64,000 bases of DNA from Rhizobacter koreensis (GCF_013366375.1 NZ_JABWMJ010000004.1:186001-250000); one strand, 5' to 3'. Counted from the first letter of the stretch, positions 43,158 through 52,773 are shown. Numbers and translations are program-made. Notes: generated by a model from the letters alone, not told the origin.

Positions 43158-44438
43158 ATGTCAATCGTTGAAGTCAAGGTTCCGCAGCTGTCGGAGTCGG
43201 TCGCCGAAGCCACCCTGCTGCACTGGCGCAAGAAGACGGGTGAGGCGGTCGAGGCCGACGAGATCCTCGTCGAGATCGAGACCGACAAGGTCGTCCTCGA
43301 GGTGCCGGCGCCGTCGGCGGGCGTGCTCGCGCAGCTCGTCAAGAACGACGGCGAGACGTGCGTCGCCGACGAGGTGATCGCCAAGATCGATACCGACGCC
43401 GCCGCGGCGGTGAGCCCGCTGCCGATCAAGCCGGCGCCCGAGTCGGCGCCCGCACCGGCACCTGCGGCTCAGCCGGCTCCGGCACCCGCTGCGCTGGCAC
43501 CGGCTCCGAGCGGCGTGAGCGCCGGCGTCGCCATGCCGGCGGCCCAGAAGATGATGGCCGATGCCGGCATGGCACCGGGCTCGGTCGCCGGCACCGGCCG
43601 CGACGGCCGCGTGCTCAAGGGCGACGTGATCGCGGCGCAGGAAACCGGCAAGGCCGCGCCGGCGCCGCAGGCCGCACCCGCGCCGGCGCCCAAGCCGCTG
43701 CCGCCGGTTGCCGCCCCGGCGCCCGCGAACCTGGGCGAGCGCCCGGAGCAGCGCGTGCCGATGAGCCGCCTGCGCGCCCGCGTGGCCGAGCGCCTGCTGC
43801 AGTCGCAGCAGACCAACGCGATCCTGACGACCTTCAACGAGGTCAACATGGCGCCGGTCATGGAGATGAGGAAGCGCTTCCAGGAGAAGTTCGAAAAGGA
43901 GCACGGCGTCAAGATCGGCTTCATGAGCTTCTTCGTGAAGGCCGCGGTCGCGGCGCTCAAGAAGTACCCGGTCATCAACGCGTCGGTCGACGGCAACGAC
44001 ATCGTCTACCACGGCTACTTCGACATCGGCATCGCGGTCGGCTCGCCGCGCGGCCTGGTGGTGCCGATCCTGCGCAACGCCGACCAGATGAGCTTTGCGG
44101 ACATCGAGAAGAAGATCGCCGAGTTCGGCCAGAAGGCCAAGGACGGCAAGATCGGTCTCGACGACCTGACGGGCGGCACCTTCTCCATCTCGAACGGCGG
44201 CGTGTTCGGCTCGATGCTGTCCACGCCGATCATCAACCCGCCGCAATCGGCGATTCTCGGCGTGCACGCGACCAAGGAACGCGCGGTGGTCGAGAACGGG
44301 CAGATCGTGATCCGCCCGATGAACTACCTCGCGCTCTCGTACGACCACCGCATCATCGACGGTCGTGAAGCGGTGCTCGGCCTCGTCGCGATGAAGGACG
44401 CGCTCGAGGATCCGGCGCGCCTGCTGTTCGACATCTGA
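43158..44438 (+). CDS. odhB: 2-oxoglutarate dehydrogenase E2, dihydrolipoamide succinyltransferase
   Basis: 426-residue E2 core enzyme. A single lipoyl domain (about 1-76) carries the lipoylated Lys in [11 protein letters not shown] Pro/Ala linker follows (about 90-120), then a peripheral-subunit-binding domain (about 122-160) and the catalytic domain ending with [10 protein letters not shown] (active-site His and Asp). A second Ala/Pro linker separates the last two. It transfers succinyl groups to CoA. It lies 27 nt after odhA. Confidence 0.96.
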   Translation: MSIVEVKVPQLSESVAEATLLHWRKKTGEAVEADEILVEIETDKVVLEVPAPSAGVLAQLVKNDGETCVADEVIAKIDTDAAAAVSPLPIKPAPESAPAPAPAAQPAPAPAALAPAPSGVSAGVAMPAAQKMMADAGMAPGSVAGTGRDGRVLKGDVIAAQETGKAAPAPQAAPAPAPKPLPPVAAPAPANLGERPEQRVPMSRLRARVAERLLQSQQTNAILTTFNEVNMAPVMEMRKRFQEKFEKEHGVKIGFMSFFVKAAVAALKKYPVINASVDGNDIVYHGYFDIGIAVGSPRGLVVPILRNADQMSFADIEKKIAEFGQKAKDGKIGLDDLTGGTFSISNGGVFGSMLSTPIINPPQSAILGVHATKERAVVENGQIVIRPMNYLALSYDHRIIDGREAVLGLVAMKDALEDPARLLFDI

Positions 44439-44449
44439 AAGGCGGCGCC

Positions 44450-45877
44450 GTGGCTCAGTCTTTCGACGTCATCGTCATCGGTGGCGGGCCCGGCGGATAC
44501 ACCGCCGCGATCCGTGCCGCCCAGCTCGGCTTCAGCGTGGCCTGCATCGACGAGTGGAAGGGCCGGCAAGGCGGTCCGGCACCCGGCGGCACCTGCACCA
44601 ACGTCGGCTGCATTCCGTCGAAGGCGCTCCTGCAGTCGTCGGAGAACTTCGATCACGCCGCGCATCATTTCGCAACGCATGGCATCGGCGTCGAAGGCCT
44701 CACCCTCGACGTCGCGAAAATGCTGTCGCGCAAGGATGCGGTGGTCAAGCAGAACAACGACGGCATCCTCTACCTGTTCCGCAAGAACAAGGTCGCGTTC
44801 TTCCACGGCCGCGGCTCGTTCGCCAAGGCCGCCGACGGCGGTTACGAGATCGCCGTCGGCGGCGCCAAGAGCGAGACCATCAGCGGCAAGCACGTGATCG
44901 TCGCGACCGGCTCGAACGCCCGTGCGCTGCCGGGTGCCGCGTTCGACGAATCTCTGATCCTCTCGAACGACGGCGCCCTGCGCATCGGCGGGGTTCCGAA
45001 GACGCTGGGCATCATCGGCTCTGGCGTGATCGGGCTCGAGATGGGCTCTGTGTGGCGCCGCCTCGGTGCCGACGTGACGATCCTCGAGGCCTTGCCCGAC
45101 TTCCTCGGCGCGGTCGACAAGCAGATCGCGGGCGAGGCGCTGAAGGCGTTCACGAAGCAGGGGCTCAGGATCAACCTGGGCGTCAGGATCGAAGGCGTCG
45201 ACACCGGCGAGGCCGGTGTGGTCATTCGTTACACCGATGCCAAGGGTGCGGCGCAGACGCTCGCCTGCGAGAAGCTGATCGTCTCGATCGGCCGCGTTCC
45301 GAACACCGACGGGCTCGGTGCCGACGCGGTCGGGCTCAAGCTCGACGAGCGTGGCTTCATCGCGGTCGACGGCGAGTGCAAGACCAACCTGCCGAACGTC
45401 TGGGCAGTCGGCGACGTGGTGCGCGGGCCGATGCTCGCGCACAAGGCCGAGGAAGAGGCCGTCGCGGTCGCCGAGCGCATCGCGGGCCAGCACGGGCACG
45501 TCAACTTCAACACCATTCCGTGGGTGATCTACACCAGCCCGGAGATCGCCTGGGTTGGTCAGACCGAACAGCAGCTCAAGGCCGAGGGCCGCGCGTACCG
45601 TGCTGGCACCTTCCCGTTCATGGCGAACGGCCGCGCGCGCGCGCTTGGCGACACGACCGGCATGGTGAAGATGCTGGCCGACGAGAAGACCGACGAGATT
45701 CTCGGCGTTCACATCGTCGGGCCGATGGCGTCCGAGCTGATCTCGGAGGCCGTGGTCGCGATGGAGTTCCGCGCCTCGTCGGAAGACCTCGCGCGCATCT
45801 GCCACGCCCACCCGAGCCTGTCGGAAGCGACCCGCGAAGCGGCGCTCGCGGTCGACAAGCGGGCCCTCAACTTCTAG
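44450..45877 (+). CDS. lpdA: Dihydrolipoyl dehydrogenase (E3)
   Basis: 475-residue flavoprotein disulfide reductase that reoxidises lipoamide with NAD+. The FAD motif IGGGPGGYTAAIRAAQLG starts near residue 9, the redox disulfide is in GGTCTNVGCIPSKALL, and the NAD motif is IGSGVIGLEMGSVW. The C-terminal dimer domain has CHAHPSLSEATREAAL with the catalytic His-Glu pair. The start is GTG, 11 nt after odhB. It completes the OGDH complex. Confidence 0.96.
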   Translation: MAQSFDVIVIGGGPGGYTAAIRAAQLGFSVACIDEWKGRQGGPAPGGTCTNVGCIPSKALLQSSENFDHAAHHFATHGIGVEGLTLDVAKMLSRKDAVVKQNNDGILYLFRKNKVAFFHGRGSFAKAADGGYEIAVGGAKSETISGKHVIVATGSNARALPGAAFDESLILSNDGALRIGGVPKTLGIIGSGVIGLEMGSVWRRLGADVTILEALPDFLGAVDKQIAGEALKAFTKQGLRINLGVRIEGVDTGEAGVVIRYTDAKGAAQTLACEKLIVSIGRVPNTDGLGADAVGLKLDERGFIAVDGECKTNLPNVWAVGDVVRGPMLAHKAEEEAVAVAERIAGQHGHVNFNTIPWVIYTSPEIAWVGQTEQQLKAEGRAYRAGTFPFMANGRARALGDTTGMVKMLADEKTDEILGVHIVGPMASELISEAVVAMEFRASSEDLARICHAHPSLSEATREAALAVDKRALNF

Positions 45878-45949
45878 CGCCGGGTCGCCGAGCGCGCGTG
45901 CCAGCGGCTCCGGCGCGGCACGCGTGCCGGCGCTTGCAAGGCTTCACCC

Positions 45950-47047
45950 GTGCCCGTTCGCGAGCTCTATCAGCAGACCCTGGCCGAGCGCGGCTACGCC
46001 GCCGACCCGGCGCAGCTGCGCGCGATCGACTCGCTCGAGCGCTGCGAGCGCGAGTGGATCGCCTACAAGGCCCGGCGCGGTAACGCGCTCACCAAGCTGA
46101 TCACGCACCCGCCGATCCCGCGCGGGGTCTACATGTGGGGCGGGGTCGGTCGCGGCAAGAGCTTCCTGATGGACTGCTTCTTCAACGCAGTCCCGCTGCG
46201 CCGCAAGACGCGCCTGCACTTCCACGAGTTCATGCGCGAGGTGCATCGCGAGCTCGCCGACCTGCAAGGCACGGTCAACCCGCTCGACAAGCTCGGGCAG
46301 CAGATCGCACGCCGGCACCGCCTGATCTGCCTCGACGAATTCCACGTCGCCGACATCACCGACGCGATGATCCTGCACCGGCTGCTCGAGTCGCTGTTCG
46401 ACAACCGGGTCAGCATCGTCACCACGTCCAACTTCGAGCCTGACGGGCTCTACCCGAACGGGCTGCACCGCGAGCGCATGCTGCCGGCGATCGACCTGCT
46501 GAAGGATCGCCTCGAGGTGGTCAGCGTCGACAACGGCACCGACTATCGGCAGTCGACGTGGGAGCACGTCGAGACCTACTACACGCCGCTCGGCGAGGCC
46601 GCCGACGCGGCGATGAACGCGACCTTCGAACGGCTCGCCGAAGCGCGCGACGAGGACCCGGTGCTGCACATCGAGCAGCGCGAGCTGCGCGCGCGACGGC
46701 GCGCCGGCGGCGTGGTCTGGTTCGACTTCAAGGTCCTGTGCGGCGGGCCGCGCTCGCAGAACGACTACCTCGAGCTCGCGACCCAGTTCCACACGCTCAT
46801 GTTGTCGGGCGTGCCGCAGATGTCGCCGCGCCTCGCATCCGAGGCGCGGCGCTTCACGTGGCTGGTGGACGTGCTGTACGACCGCCGCGTCAAGTTCATC
46901 ATGTCGGCCGAGGTCGCGCCCGAGCAGCTCTATACCGAAGGGCCGATGGTCCACGAGTTCCCGCGCACCGTGTCTCGCCTCAGCGAAATGCGTTCGCCCG
47001 AGTTCCTGGCGCAGGCGCGCCGCGACGTCGACACGGGCCTCACGTGA
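45950..47047 (+). CDS. zapE: Cell division protein ZapE (AFG1-like ATPase)
   Basis: 365-residue P-loop ATPase. Walker A is GGVGRGKSFLMD (about 64-75) and Walker B is LICLDEFHVADI (about 125). YMWGGVG, TSNFEPDGLYPNG and the C-terminal EFPRTVSRLSEMRS are family signatures. In E. coli ZapE binds the Z-ring and is needed under low oxygen. The start is GTG. It follows the OGDH operon, as in many betaproteobacteria. Confidence 0.93.
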   Translation: MPVRELYQQTLAERGYAADPAQLRAIDSLERCEREWIAYKARRGNALTKLITHPPIPRGVYMWGGVGRGKSFLMDCFFNAVPLRRKTRLHFHEFMREVHRELADLQGTVNPLDKLGQQIARRHRLICLDEFHVADITDAMILHRLLESLFDNRVSIVTTSNFEPDGLYPNGLHRERMLPAIDLLKDRLEVVSVDNGTDYRQSTWEHVETYYTPLGEAADAAMNATFERLAEARDEDPVLHIEQRELRARRRAGGVVWFDFKVLCGGPRSQNDYLELATQFHTLMLSGVPQMSPRLASEARRFTWLVDVLYDRRVKFIMSAEVAPEQLYTEGPMVHEFPRTVSRLSEMRSPEFLAQARRDVDTGLT

Positions 47048-47721
47048 GCCGTCGCGCTGCGTATCGACATGGCTGGGCAACGCTCGCCCGCGGGCTGGCG
47101 CCTGCGCTTGTCGCGTTGCTGCACGGCTTCGCGCTGGCTGCCGCGCCGGCCGAGGAAGCGGCCGAGCGCCGACGCATCGCCACGCAGCGCCAAGAGATCG
47201 AGCAGCGCTTCCTCGAGCGCCAGCGCGAGTGCCGCACCCGCTTCGTCGTCACCTCGTGCATCGACGAAGCCAAGCGCGAGCGCCGCGGTGCCCTGGTGCC
47301 GCTGCGCGATCGCGAGATCGAGCTGAACGATGCGCAGCGGGCGCGTGCGGCGGCCGAGCGCGAGGCCGCGATCGCAGAAAAGGCGACGAGCAATGCCGAG
47401 CGCGAGCGACGCGACGCCGAGCGCGCCGACCGCGAGCCGCGCCAGCCGCGTGCCCCGCGCGAGGTTGGCGAGCCGCGCAACCCGCGAGCGCGAGCGCTGC
47501 CGCGCCTCGATCGCAACGAGCCGCGCGCCGCCCGCAGGAGCGCCGCCCAGCGCGAGCCAAAGGCGCCGAAGGCGGTCGACGAAGCCGCCAACCGCGCGCG
47601 CTTCGAGGCGCGTCAGGCCGAGGCGGCGAAGCACCGTGCCGAGGTCGAGGCCCGCAACGCCGCGCGGACCAAGAAGCCGTCGGCACCGTTGCCGGTGCCG
47701 GGCGCCGCGTCGGCGCCTTAG
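47044..47721 (+). CDS. Periplasmic coiled-coil protein of unknown function
   Basis: 225-residue protein, starting at a GTG that overlaps the zapE stop. A signal peptide (about 1-35, ending FALAAAPA) suggests export. A conserved-looking core (about 40-85) contains two Cys ten residues apart, in ERQRECRTRFVVTSCIDEAKRERR read as ECRTRF and TSCIDE. The rest (85-225) is Arg/Ala/Glu-rich, helical and low in complexity. The Cys pair could form a disulfide in the periplasm. I do not recognise a named family. Confidence 0.75.
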   Translation: MSRRAAYRHGWATLARGLAPALVALLHGFALAAAPAEEAAERRRIATQRQEIEQRFLERQRECRTRFVVTSCIDEAKRERRGALVPLRDREIELNDAQRARAAAEREAAIAEKATSNAERERRDAERADREPRQPRAPREVGEPRNPRARALPRLDRNEPRAARRSAAQREPKAPKAVDEAANRARFEARQAEAAKHRAEVEARNAARTKKPSAPLPVPGAASAP

Positions 47722-47732
47722 CGCGCGGCCGA

Positions 47733-48494
47733 TCAGCCGAGCGGCTCGACGCGCACCATCGCGAGCGACAGGTTGTCGCCCGATCCGCGGGCGCGTTGGC
47801 GCGCCTTGCCGACCAGCATTTCGGTCGCCTCGCGCGGCGGCAGCGCGTGCACGATCGCACCCAGCTCGCGCGGCGTGAAGTAGTGCCAGAGTCCGTCGCT
47901 GCAACTGAGGATCGTGTCGCCGATCGCCAGCTTCTCGAGGCGCTTCAAGGTGATCGGCGGATCCTGCACCGTGCCGAGGCAGCCCGTCAGCAGGTTCGAC
48001 TGCGGGTGGTTGTTGGCCTCTTCCTCGGTGATCTGGCGCTCGTCGACGAGGCGCTGCACGTACGAGTGATCGACGCTGCGGCTCAGCATCTCGGCACCGC
48101 GGAAGTGATAGATGCGCGAGTCGCCGGCGTGCACGTGGTCGCACTCGAGCGTCGGGCCGATCAGGAACGCCGCCACGGTGCTGTGCGGCTCCTCCTCGGC
48201 GGTGATCGCCGTCAGCTTGATCATGAGGTGCGCCTCGATGACCAGCTGCTTGAGCGTCTCCGAGGGCGAGTCCCGGCTGGGCGCGTAGCGCTCGAACAGC
48301 TGCTGCGCGGTGAGGATCACCTGGTCGGCGGCCTTGCGCCCGCCGCTCTTGCCGCCCATGCCGTCGGCCAGGACGCCGAGCATGCAACCGGCGACGCGCT
48401 GGTGCGGGATGATCTGGACCTGATCCTGCTGATAGGCCCGGTCGCCACGGTGGATGCCAGTCGTCGCCGACAGCCGGTAGCCCAGGTTGCTCAT
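47733..48494 (-). CDS. PP2C-family serine/threonine phosphatase
   Basis: 253-residue Mg/Mn-dependent phosphatase covering one PP2C domain. Metal motifs are VLADGMGGKSGG (about 42-53), VHAGDSRIYHF, LSCSDGLWHY and GSGDNLSLAMV. It has no membrane segment or extra domain, similar to PrpC/Stp. No kinase gene is next to it. It is convergent with the zapE operon and divergent from the DUF465 gene. Confidence 0.92.
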   Translation of the reverse strand: MSNLGYRLSATTGIHRGDRAYQQDQVQIIPHQRVAGCMLGVLADGMGGKSGGRKAADQVILTAQQLFERYAPSRDSPSETLKQLVIEAHLMIKLTAITAEEEPHSTVAAFLIGPTLECDHVHAGDSRIYHFRGAEMLSRSVDHSYVQRLVDERQITEEEANNHPQSNLLTGCLGTVQDPPITLKRLEKLAIGDTILSCSDGLWHYFTPRELGAIVHALPPREATEMLVGKARQRARGSGDNLSLAMVRVEPLG

Positions 48495-48504
48495 GTGCGA
48501 AAAC

Positions 48505-48510
48505 TATAAT
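48505..48510 (+). promoter_or_regulatory. Perfect -10 box for the DUF465-helicase unit
   Basis: TATAAT lies 52 nt before the DUF465 gene. No -35 at 16-18 nt stands out. Confidence 0.4.
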
Positions 48511-48561
48511 CGCTTTGCCCCTGACGACCGGGGCGGAAACCGCGACTAAGTCCCGCCTCCG

Positions 48562-48765
48562 ATGGACAACGATCTGCATTCGCGGGAGCGCCAGCTGATC
48601 GAGATGCGCATCGAACACGCGGACCTCGACGCACTCATCGACCGCGCCGCCACGCACGTCGCCGACGACGATCTCGCGCTGCGGCGCCTGAAGAAGCGGC
48701 GCCTGCTGCTGCGCGACCAGATCCAGCGCCTCGAAGCCGAGCTCGGCCCGCTCGAGTCGGCATGA
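48562..48765 (+). CDS. DUF465 (YdcH-family) small protein
   Basis: 67-residue helical protein matching the YdcH/DUF465 pattern: an N-terminal RIEHADLDALIDR segment followed by LALRRLKKRRLLLRDQI. Members are small, probably dimeric coiled coils of unknown function. It precedes the helicase gene and probably shares its transcript. Confidence 0.87.
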   Translation: MDNDLHSRERQLIEMRIEHADLDALIDRAATHVADDDLALRRLKKRRLLLRDQIQRLEAELGPLESA

Positions 48766-48910
48766 CGCGTTCGGCGATGCGTCGCCCGGCGATGTCGCCC
48801 GCGCGGCACTGACGGAGCCCTCGATCAGCCCCCTGCAGCAGGAAGTCGCCGCCGCGTTCGAGCCGAGCGGCGCCCTCGCGATCGCCGATCCCGCCTACAC
48901 GCCGCGCGCG

Positions 48911-50812
48911 GTGCAGGTCGAGATGGCGCTGGCGGTCGCCGGCGCCATCGACGATCGCTCGGCGCTGGTCGTCGAGGCCGCCACCGGCGTCGGCAAGACT
49001 TTCGCCTACTTGGTCCCGATGCTGCTGAGCGGCGCCCGTGCGCTGCTCAGCACCGCGACCAAGAACCTGCAGGACCAGCTGTTCCTGCGCGATCTGCCGC
49101 GGCTGCGCAGTGCGCTGCAGGTGCCGGTGACGGTCGCGCTGTTGAAGGGGCGGGCGAGCTATCTCTGTTTGCACCGCCTCTCGATCGCGCGTCACGACGA
49201 CGCCGGCGCCGACCGCTGGACCGCGCGCACGCTGGCCAAGATCGAGACCTGGTCGACGCGCACCGCGAGCGGCGATCTTGCCGAGCTCGAAGGCCTCGAC
49301 GAGCGCAGCAGCGTGATTCCGCTCGTCACGTCGACGCGCGAGAACTGCCTCGGCAGCGACTGCCCGAGCTTTCGCGACTGCCACGTGATGAAGGCGCGCC
49401 GCGAGGCGATGGCCTCCGACATCGTGGTCGTCAACCATCACCTGTTCTTCGCCGACATGCAGCTGCGCGACAGCGGCGTGGCCGAACTGCTGCCGAGCGT
49501 CGACGTCGCGGTGTTCGACGAGGCACACCAGCTCGCCGAGGCCGGCGTGCAGTTCCTCGGCACGACGCTCGGCAGCTCGCAACTGCTCGACTTCTCGCGC
49601 GACCTGCTCGGCATCGGGCTGCAGCAGGCGCGCGGGCTCGCCGACTGGCAGGGCGTGGCCGGGCGCCTGGAGCAGGCGGCGCGCGAGCTGCGCATCGGCG
49701 GCGTCGGCACGCAGCGCGAGATCCGCGCGGCGACCAAGCTGCGCTGGAGCGATCGCGGCGAGCGCGCCGACTTCGTCGCGGCGCTCGGCGAGGTCGCGGC
49801 GGCGGCAAAGGCTGCGGCCGAGGCGCTCGACCTCGTCGCCGACGCCTCGCCCGATTTCGCCCGCCTCGTCGAACGCGCACGGCGCCTCGCGGAGCTGGCG
49901 GCGCGCTTCGCGACACCGGCGCGGGCCGGTCACGTGCGCTGGATCGACGTGACGCCGCAGAACGTGCGTCTGGTCGAATCGCCGCTGGACATCCGCGACG
50001 CCCTGCGCGAGCAGATGGCAGGCTCGCCCAAGGCCTGGGTCTTTACGTCGGCCACGCTCGGCGACGACGAGCGTCTGCGCTGGTTCTGCGAGCCGGCCGG
50101 CCTCGATGACGCGCCGACGCTGCGCCTCGGCAGCCCGTTCGACTACGCGGGGCATGCACGCCTCTACGTGCCGCGCGCCTTCCCGAAGCCGAGCGAGCCG
50201 GCCCACCCCGGGGCGGTCGCCCGCCTGGCCGCCCGTTGCGCGCGCGCGCTCGGCGGCCGCACCTTCGTGCTGACCACGACGCTCCGATCGCTCGCCGTGA
50301 TCGGCGATCAGCTGCGCGACCTGTTCGAGGAAGAGGGCGACGCCATCCGCGTGCTGGTGCAGGGCCAGACGCCCAAGCGGCAGCTGATGCAGCAGTTCCT
50401 GTCCGATCCGTGCTCGGTCCTGGTCGGCTCGCAGAGCTTCTGGGAAGGCGTCGACGTCCCCGGCGACGCGCTGCAGTGCGTGCTGATCGACAAGCTGCCG
50501 TTCCCGCCGCCGAACGACCCGCTGGTCGAGGCGCGCGTCGAGCGGCTCGAGAACGAGGGCCGCAACCCGTTCGCCGACTACTTCGTTGCCGAGGCGGCGG
50601 TGTCGCTGAAGCAGGGCGCCGGTCGCCTGATCCGCAGCGAGACCGACCGCGGGCTGCTGGTGGTCTGCGATCCGCGGGTCGCGACGATGAGCTACGGACG
50701 GCGCCTGCAGCGCGCGTTGCCGCCGATGACGGTACTGACCGAGGAGCGCGAGGCGCTCGCCTGGCTCGAAACCCTGACCAAGCCGCAGAGCGCCTGGTCG
50801 ACCATCGACTGA
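48911..50812 (+). CDS. DinG/YoaA-type ATP-dependent DNA helicase
   Basis: XPD-like superfamily 2 helicase, 633 residues from the first standard start (GTG, 48911). Walker A is EAATGVGKTFAYLVP (about 22-36), motif II is VFDEAHQLAEAG, and motif VI is QGAGRLIRSETDRG. Four Cys in YLCLHR, ENCLGSDC and RDC fit an iron-sulfur cluster site. The frame stays open upstream and encodes plausible protein (SPLQQEVAAAF onward), so translation may begin earlier, perhaps at ATC 48824 with GGAG 6 nt before it. DinG versus YoaA is not resolved. Confidence 0.88.
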   Translation: MQVEMALAVAGAIDDRSALVVEAATGVGKTFAYLVPMLLSGARALLSTATKNLQDQLFLRDLPRLRSALQVPVTVALLKGRASYLCLHRLSIARHDDAGADRWTARTLAKIETWSTRTASGDLAELEGLDERSSVIPLVTSTRENCLGSDCPSFRDCHVMKARREAMASDIVVVNHHLFFADMQLRDSGVAELLPSVDVAVFDEAHQLAEAGVQFLGTTLGSSQLLDFSRDLLGIGLQQARGLADWQGVAGRLEQAARELRIGGVGTQREIRAATKLRWSDRGERADFVAALGEVAAAAKAAAEALDLVADASPDFARLVERARRLAELAARFATPARAGHVRWIDVTPQNVRLVESPLDIRDALREQMAGSPKAWVFTSATLGDDERLRWFCEPAGLDDAPTLRLGSPFDYAGHARLYVPRAFPKPSEPAHPGAVARLAARCARALGGRTFVLTTTLRSLAVIGDQLRDLFEEEGDAIRVLVQGQTPKRQLMQQFLSDPCSVLVGSQSFWEGVDVPGDALQCVLIDKLPFPPPNDPLVEARVERLENEGRNPFADYFVAEAAVSLKQGAGRLIRSETDRGLLVVCDPRVATMSYGRRLQRALPPMTVLTEEREALAWLETLTKPQSAWSTID

Positions 50813-50885
50813 GTCGCGCGCGGCCCCGGCGCGGCGGCCGCCGGTCAGGACGGCCGAACCGTTTGGCGGCAAGCCGCTCGGCGGA

Positions 50886-51698
50886 CTACCAGACCTGCCA
50901 CCACGAGCGCTGGCGGCCCTCGATGCCGTCGCGATACAGCGTGGTGTTCGGGAAGTTGCGATGCAGCACCCGGTCGGCGTCGTCGCGCAGCTCGTTGAGG
51001 CCGAGCTTCTCGTAGCTCTGCACCATGATGAAGAGCGCTTCCTCGGTGGCCGGCGAGTGCTGGAACTCCTGCACCGCCTGCTGCGCACGGTTCGCCGCGG
51101 CCACATAGGCGCCGCGCCGGTAGTAGTAGCGCGCGACGTGAACCTCGTACGCCGCGAGCGAGTTCACGATGTAGGTCATCCGCACCCGCGCGTCCTCGGC
51201 GTACGTCGAATCGGGGAAGCGCTCGGCGAGCTGCTTGAACGCCTGGTACGAATCGCGCGAGGCCTGCTGGTCGCGCTCGGACAGGTCCTGGCGCGCCAGG
51301 CTGCCGAGCAGTCCGAGGTTGTCGTTGAAGTTGACGAGACCCTGCAGGTAAAGCGCGTAGTCGAGCGCCGGACTCGTCGGATGCAACTTGATGAAGCGCT
51401 CCAGCACCGCGAGCGCCTGCGCCTTCTCGCCCGTCTTGTAGAGCATGTAGGCGCGCTCGAGCTGGGCCTGCTGGGCGAGCACCGTGCCGGCGGCGCGACC
51501 TTCGAGGCGCTCGTAAAGGCGCCCGGCACGCTCGTAGTTGCCGGCGGCGGATTCCTCGCGTGCCTCGGCGTACAGCCGCTCGGCGGACCAGCGGGCGGTC
51601 TCGTCGATGGTGGCGGTGCTGCAGCCGGCGATGAGGGCCGCGGCCAACATCGCCGACACTGTCGCGCCGACGCGGCGAGCGGGGGTTTTCAGGGTCAT
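50886..51698 (-). CDS. bamD: Outer membrane assembly lipoprotein BamD
   Basis: 270-residue lipoprotein of the BAM complex. The signal peptide ends in the lipobox LIAGC (about 23-27). Five tetratricopeptide-like repeats follow, including AREESAAGNYERAGRLYERL, MLYKTGEKAQALAVLERF and YYYRRGAYVAAANRAQQAV. It scaffolds BamA for beta-barrel insertion. I used the ATG at 51698, where the signal peptide begins. It is divergent from rluD, a conserved pairing, and BamB is encoded at the right edge. Confidence 0.94.
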   Translation of the reverse strand: MTLKTPARRVGATVSAMLAAALIAGCSTATIDETARWSAERLYAEAREESAAGNYERAGRLYERLEGRAAGTVLAQQAQLERAYMLYKTGEKAQALAVLERFIKLHPTSPALDYALYLQGLVNFNDNLGLLGSLARQDLSERDQQASRDSYQAFKQLAERFPDSTYAEDARVRMTYIVNSLAAYEVHVARYYYRRGAYVAAANRAQQAVQEFQHSPATEEALFIMVQSYEKLGLNELRDDADRVLHRNFPNTTLYRDGIEGRQRSWWQVW

Positions 51699-51744
51699 GG
51701 ACGGGGAAACGCCGGGGCCGATCGATGCGCGATCACGAAGCGAA

Positions 51745-51750
51745 ATTATA
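51745..51750 (-). promoter_or_regulatory. -10 box of bamD overlapping the rluD start
   Basis: TATAAT on the minus strand, about 50 nt before bamD. Its first base pairs with the A of the rluD ATG, so the two divergent genes interlock. No clear -35. Confidence 0.35.
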
Positions 51751-52754
51751 TGGTTGACCCCTTTGGGCCCCGACCGGCGTCCGACGACGACGAGCTGGCG
51801 GAGGCCGGCGCGGCCGACGCGGCCGACGCGGCCGGCGTCGAGACACGCAGTGCCACGGTCGGTGCCGACAGCCACGGTCAACGACTCGACAAGGCGGTGG
51901 TCGCGATCGCGCCCGAGTTCTCGCGCAACCACCTGCAGTCGCTGATCGAGGCCGGCCACGTCGTCGTCGACGGCGCGCCGGCGACCAGCGCGTCGCGCAA
52001 GGTCCGCGCCGGGCAGCGCATCGACGTCACGCTGGTGCCGACCGCGGAAAGCCGCGCGTATCGCGGCGAGGCGCTGCCGCTCGCGGTGGTCTACGAGGAC
52101 GAGCACGTGCTGGTGCTCGACAAGCCCGCAGGAATGGTCGTCCATCCGGCCGCCGGCAACTGGTCGGGCACGCTGCTCAACGCGCTGCTCGGGCGCGACC
52201 CCGCGGCGGCGGCGCTGCCGCGCGCGGGCATCGTGCACCGGCTCGACAAGGACACCTCGGGCCTGATGGTCGTCGGCCGGAGCCTGCCTGCGGTGACCGC
52301 GCTCGTGCGCGCCATCGCCGCGCGCGAGGTGCGTCGCCGCTACGCCGCGATCGCGCACGGCGCACTCGCCGCAGCGCCGTTCAGCATCGAGGCGCCGGTC
52401 GGCCGCGACCCGCAGGTGCGCGTGCGCATGGCCGTCGCCGCGGGGGGCAAGCCGGCGCGCACCGACGTGACGCCGCTCGCGACGTACGACGGCTTCAGCG
52501 CCGTCCGCTGCGCGCTGCACACCGGCCGCACGCATCAGATCCGCGTCCACCTGGCGTGGCGCGGTCATCCGCTCGTCGCCGATCGCCTCTACGGTGGCAC
52601 GCCGGCGCTCGGCATCGACCGGCAGGCGCTGCACGCCGCCGAGCTCGGCTTCGCGCATCCGATCGACCGCCGGCGGCTCGTCTTCCGGGCTCCCGCGCCG
52701 GCCGATTTCGCCGCCGCGTGGCGGCAACTGACCGACCAGCCCCTGGCTGAGTAA
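51750..52754 (+). CDS. rluD: 23S rRNA pseudouridine synthase RluD
   Basis: 334-residue enzyme that would modify U1911, U1915 and U1917 in helix 69 of 23S rRNA. An S4 domain (about 40-100) is followed by the RluA-type catalytic domain with D166 in HRLDKDTSG and the GRTHQIRVHLAWRGHPLV signature. The first ~35 residues are acidic and Ala-rich. The ATG at 51750 was chosen because family homology begins soon after it. The laccase-domain gene often found downstream is absent. Confidence 0.92.
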   Translation: MVDPFGPRPASDDDELAEAGAADAADAAGVETRSATVGADSHGQRLDKAVVAIAPEFSRNHLQSLIEAGHVVVDGAPATSASRKVRAGQRIDVTLVPTAESRAYRGEALPLAVVYEDEHVLVLDKPAGMVVHPAAGNWSGTLLNALLGRDPAAAALPRAGIVHRLDKDTSGLMVVGRSLPAVTALVRAIAAREVRRRYAAIAHGALAAAPFSIEAPVGRDPQVRVRMAVAAGGKPARTDVTPLATYDGFSAVRCALHTGRTHQIRVHLAWRGHPLVADRLYGGTPALGIDRQALHAAELGFAHPIDRRRLVFRAPAPADFAAAWRQLTDQPLAE

Positions 52755-52773
52755 AAGCCTCGAAACGCGCGGC

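Noticed and set aside
48761..48811. Sixteen-codon frame overlapping the DUF465 stop
   Set aside because: It begins with an ATGA overlap but is Arg-rich, very short and unsupported. The DinG frame through the same bases makes better protein.
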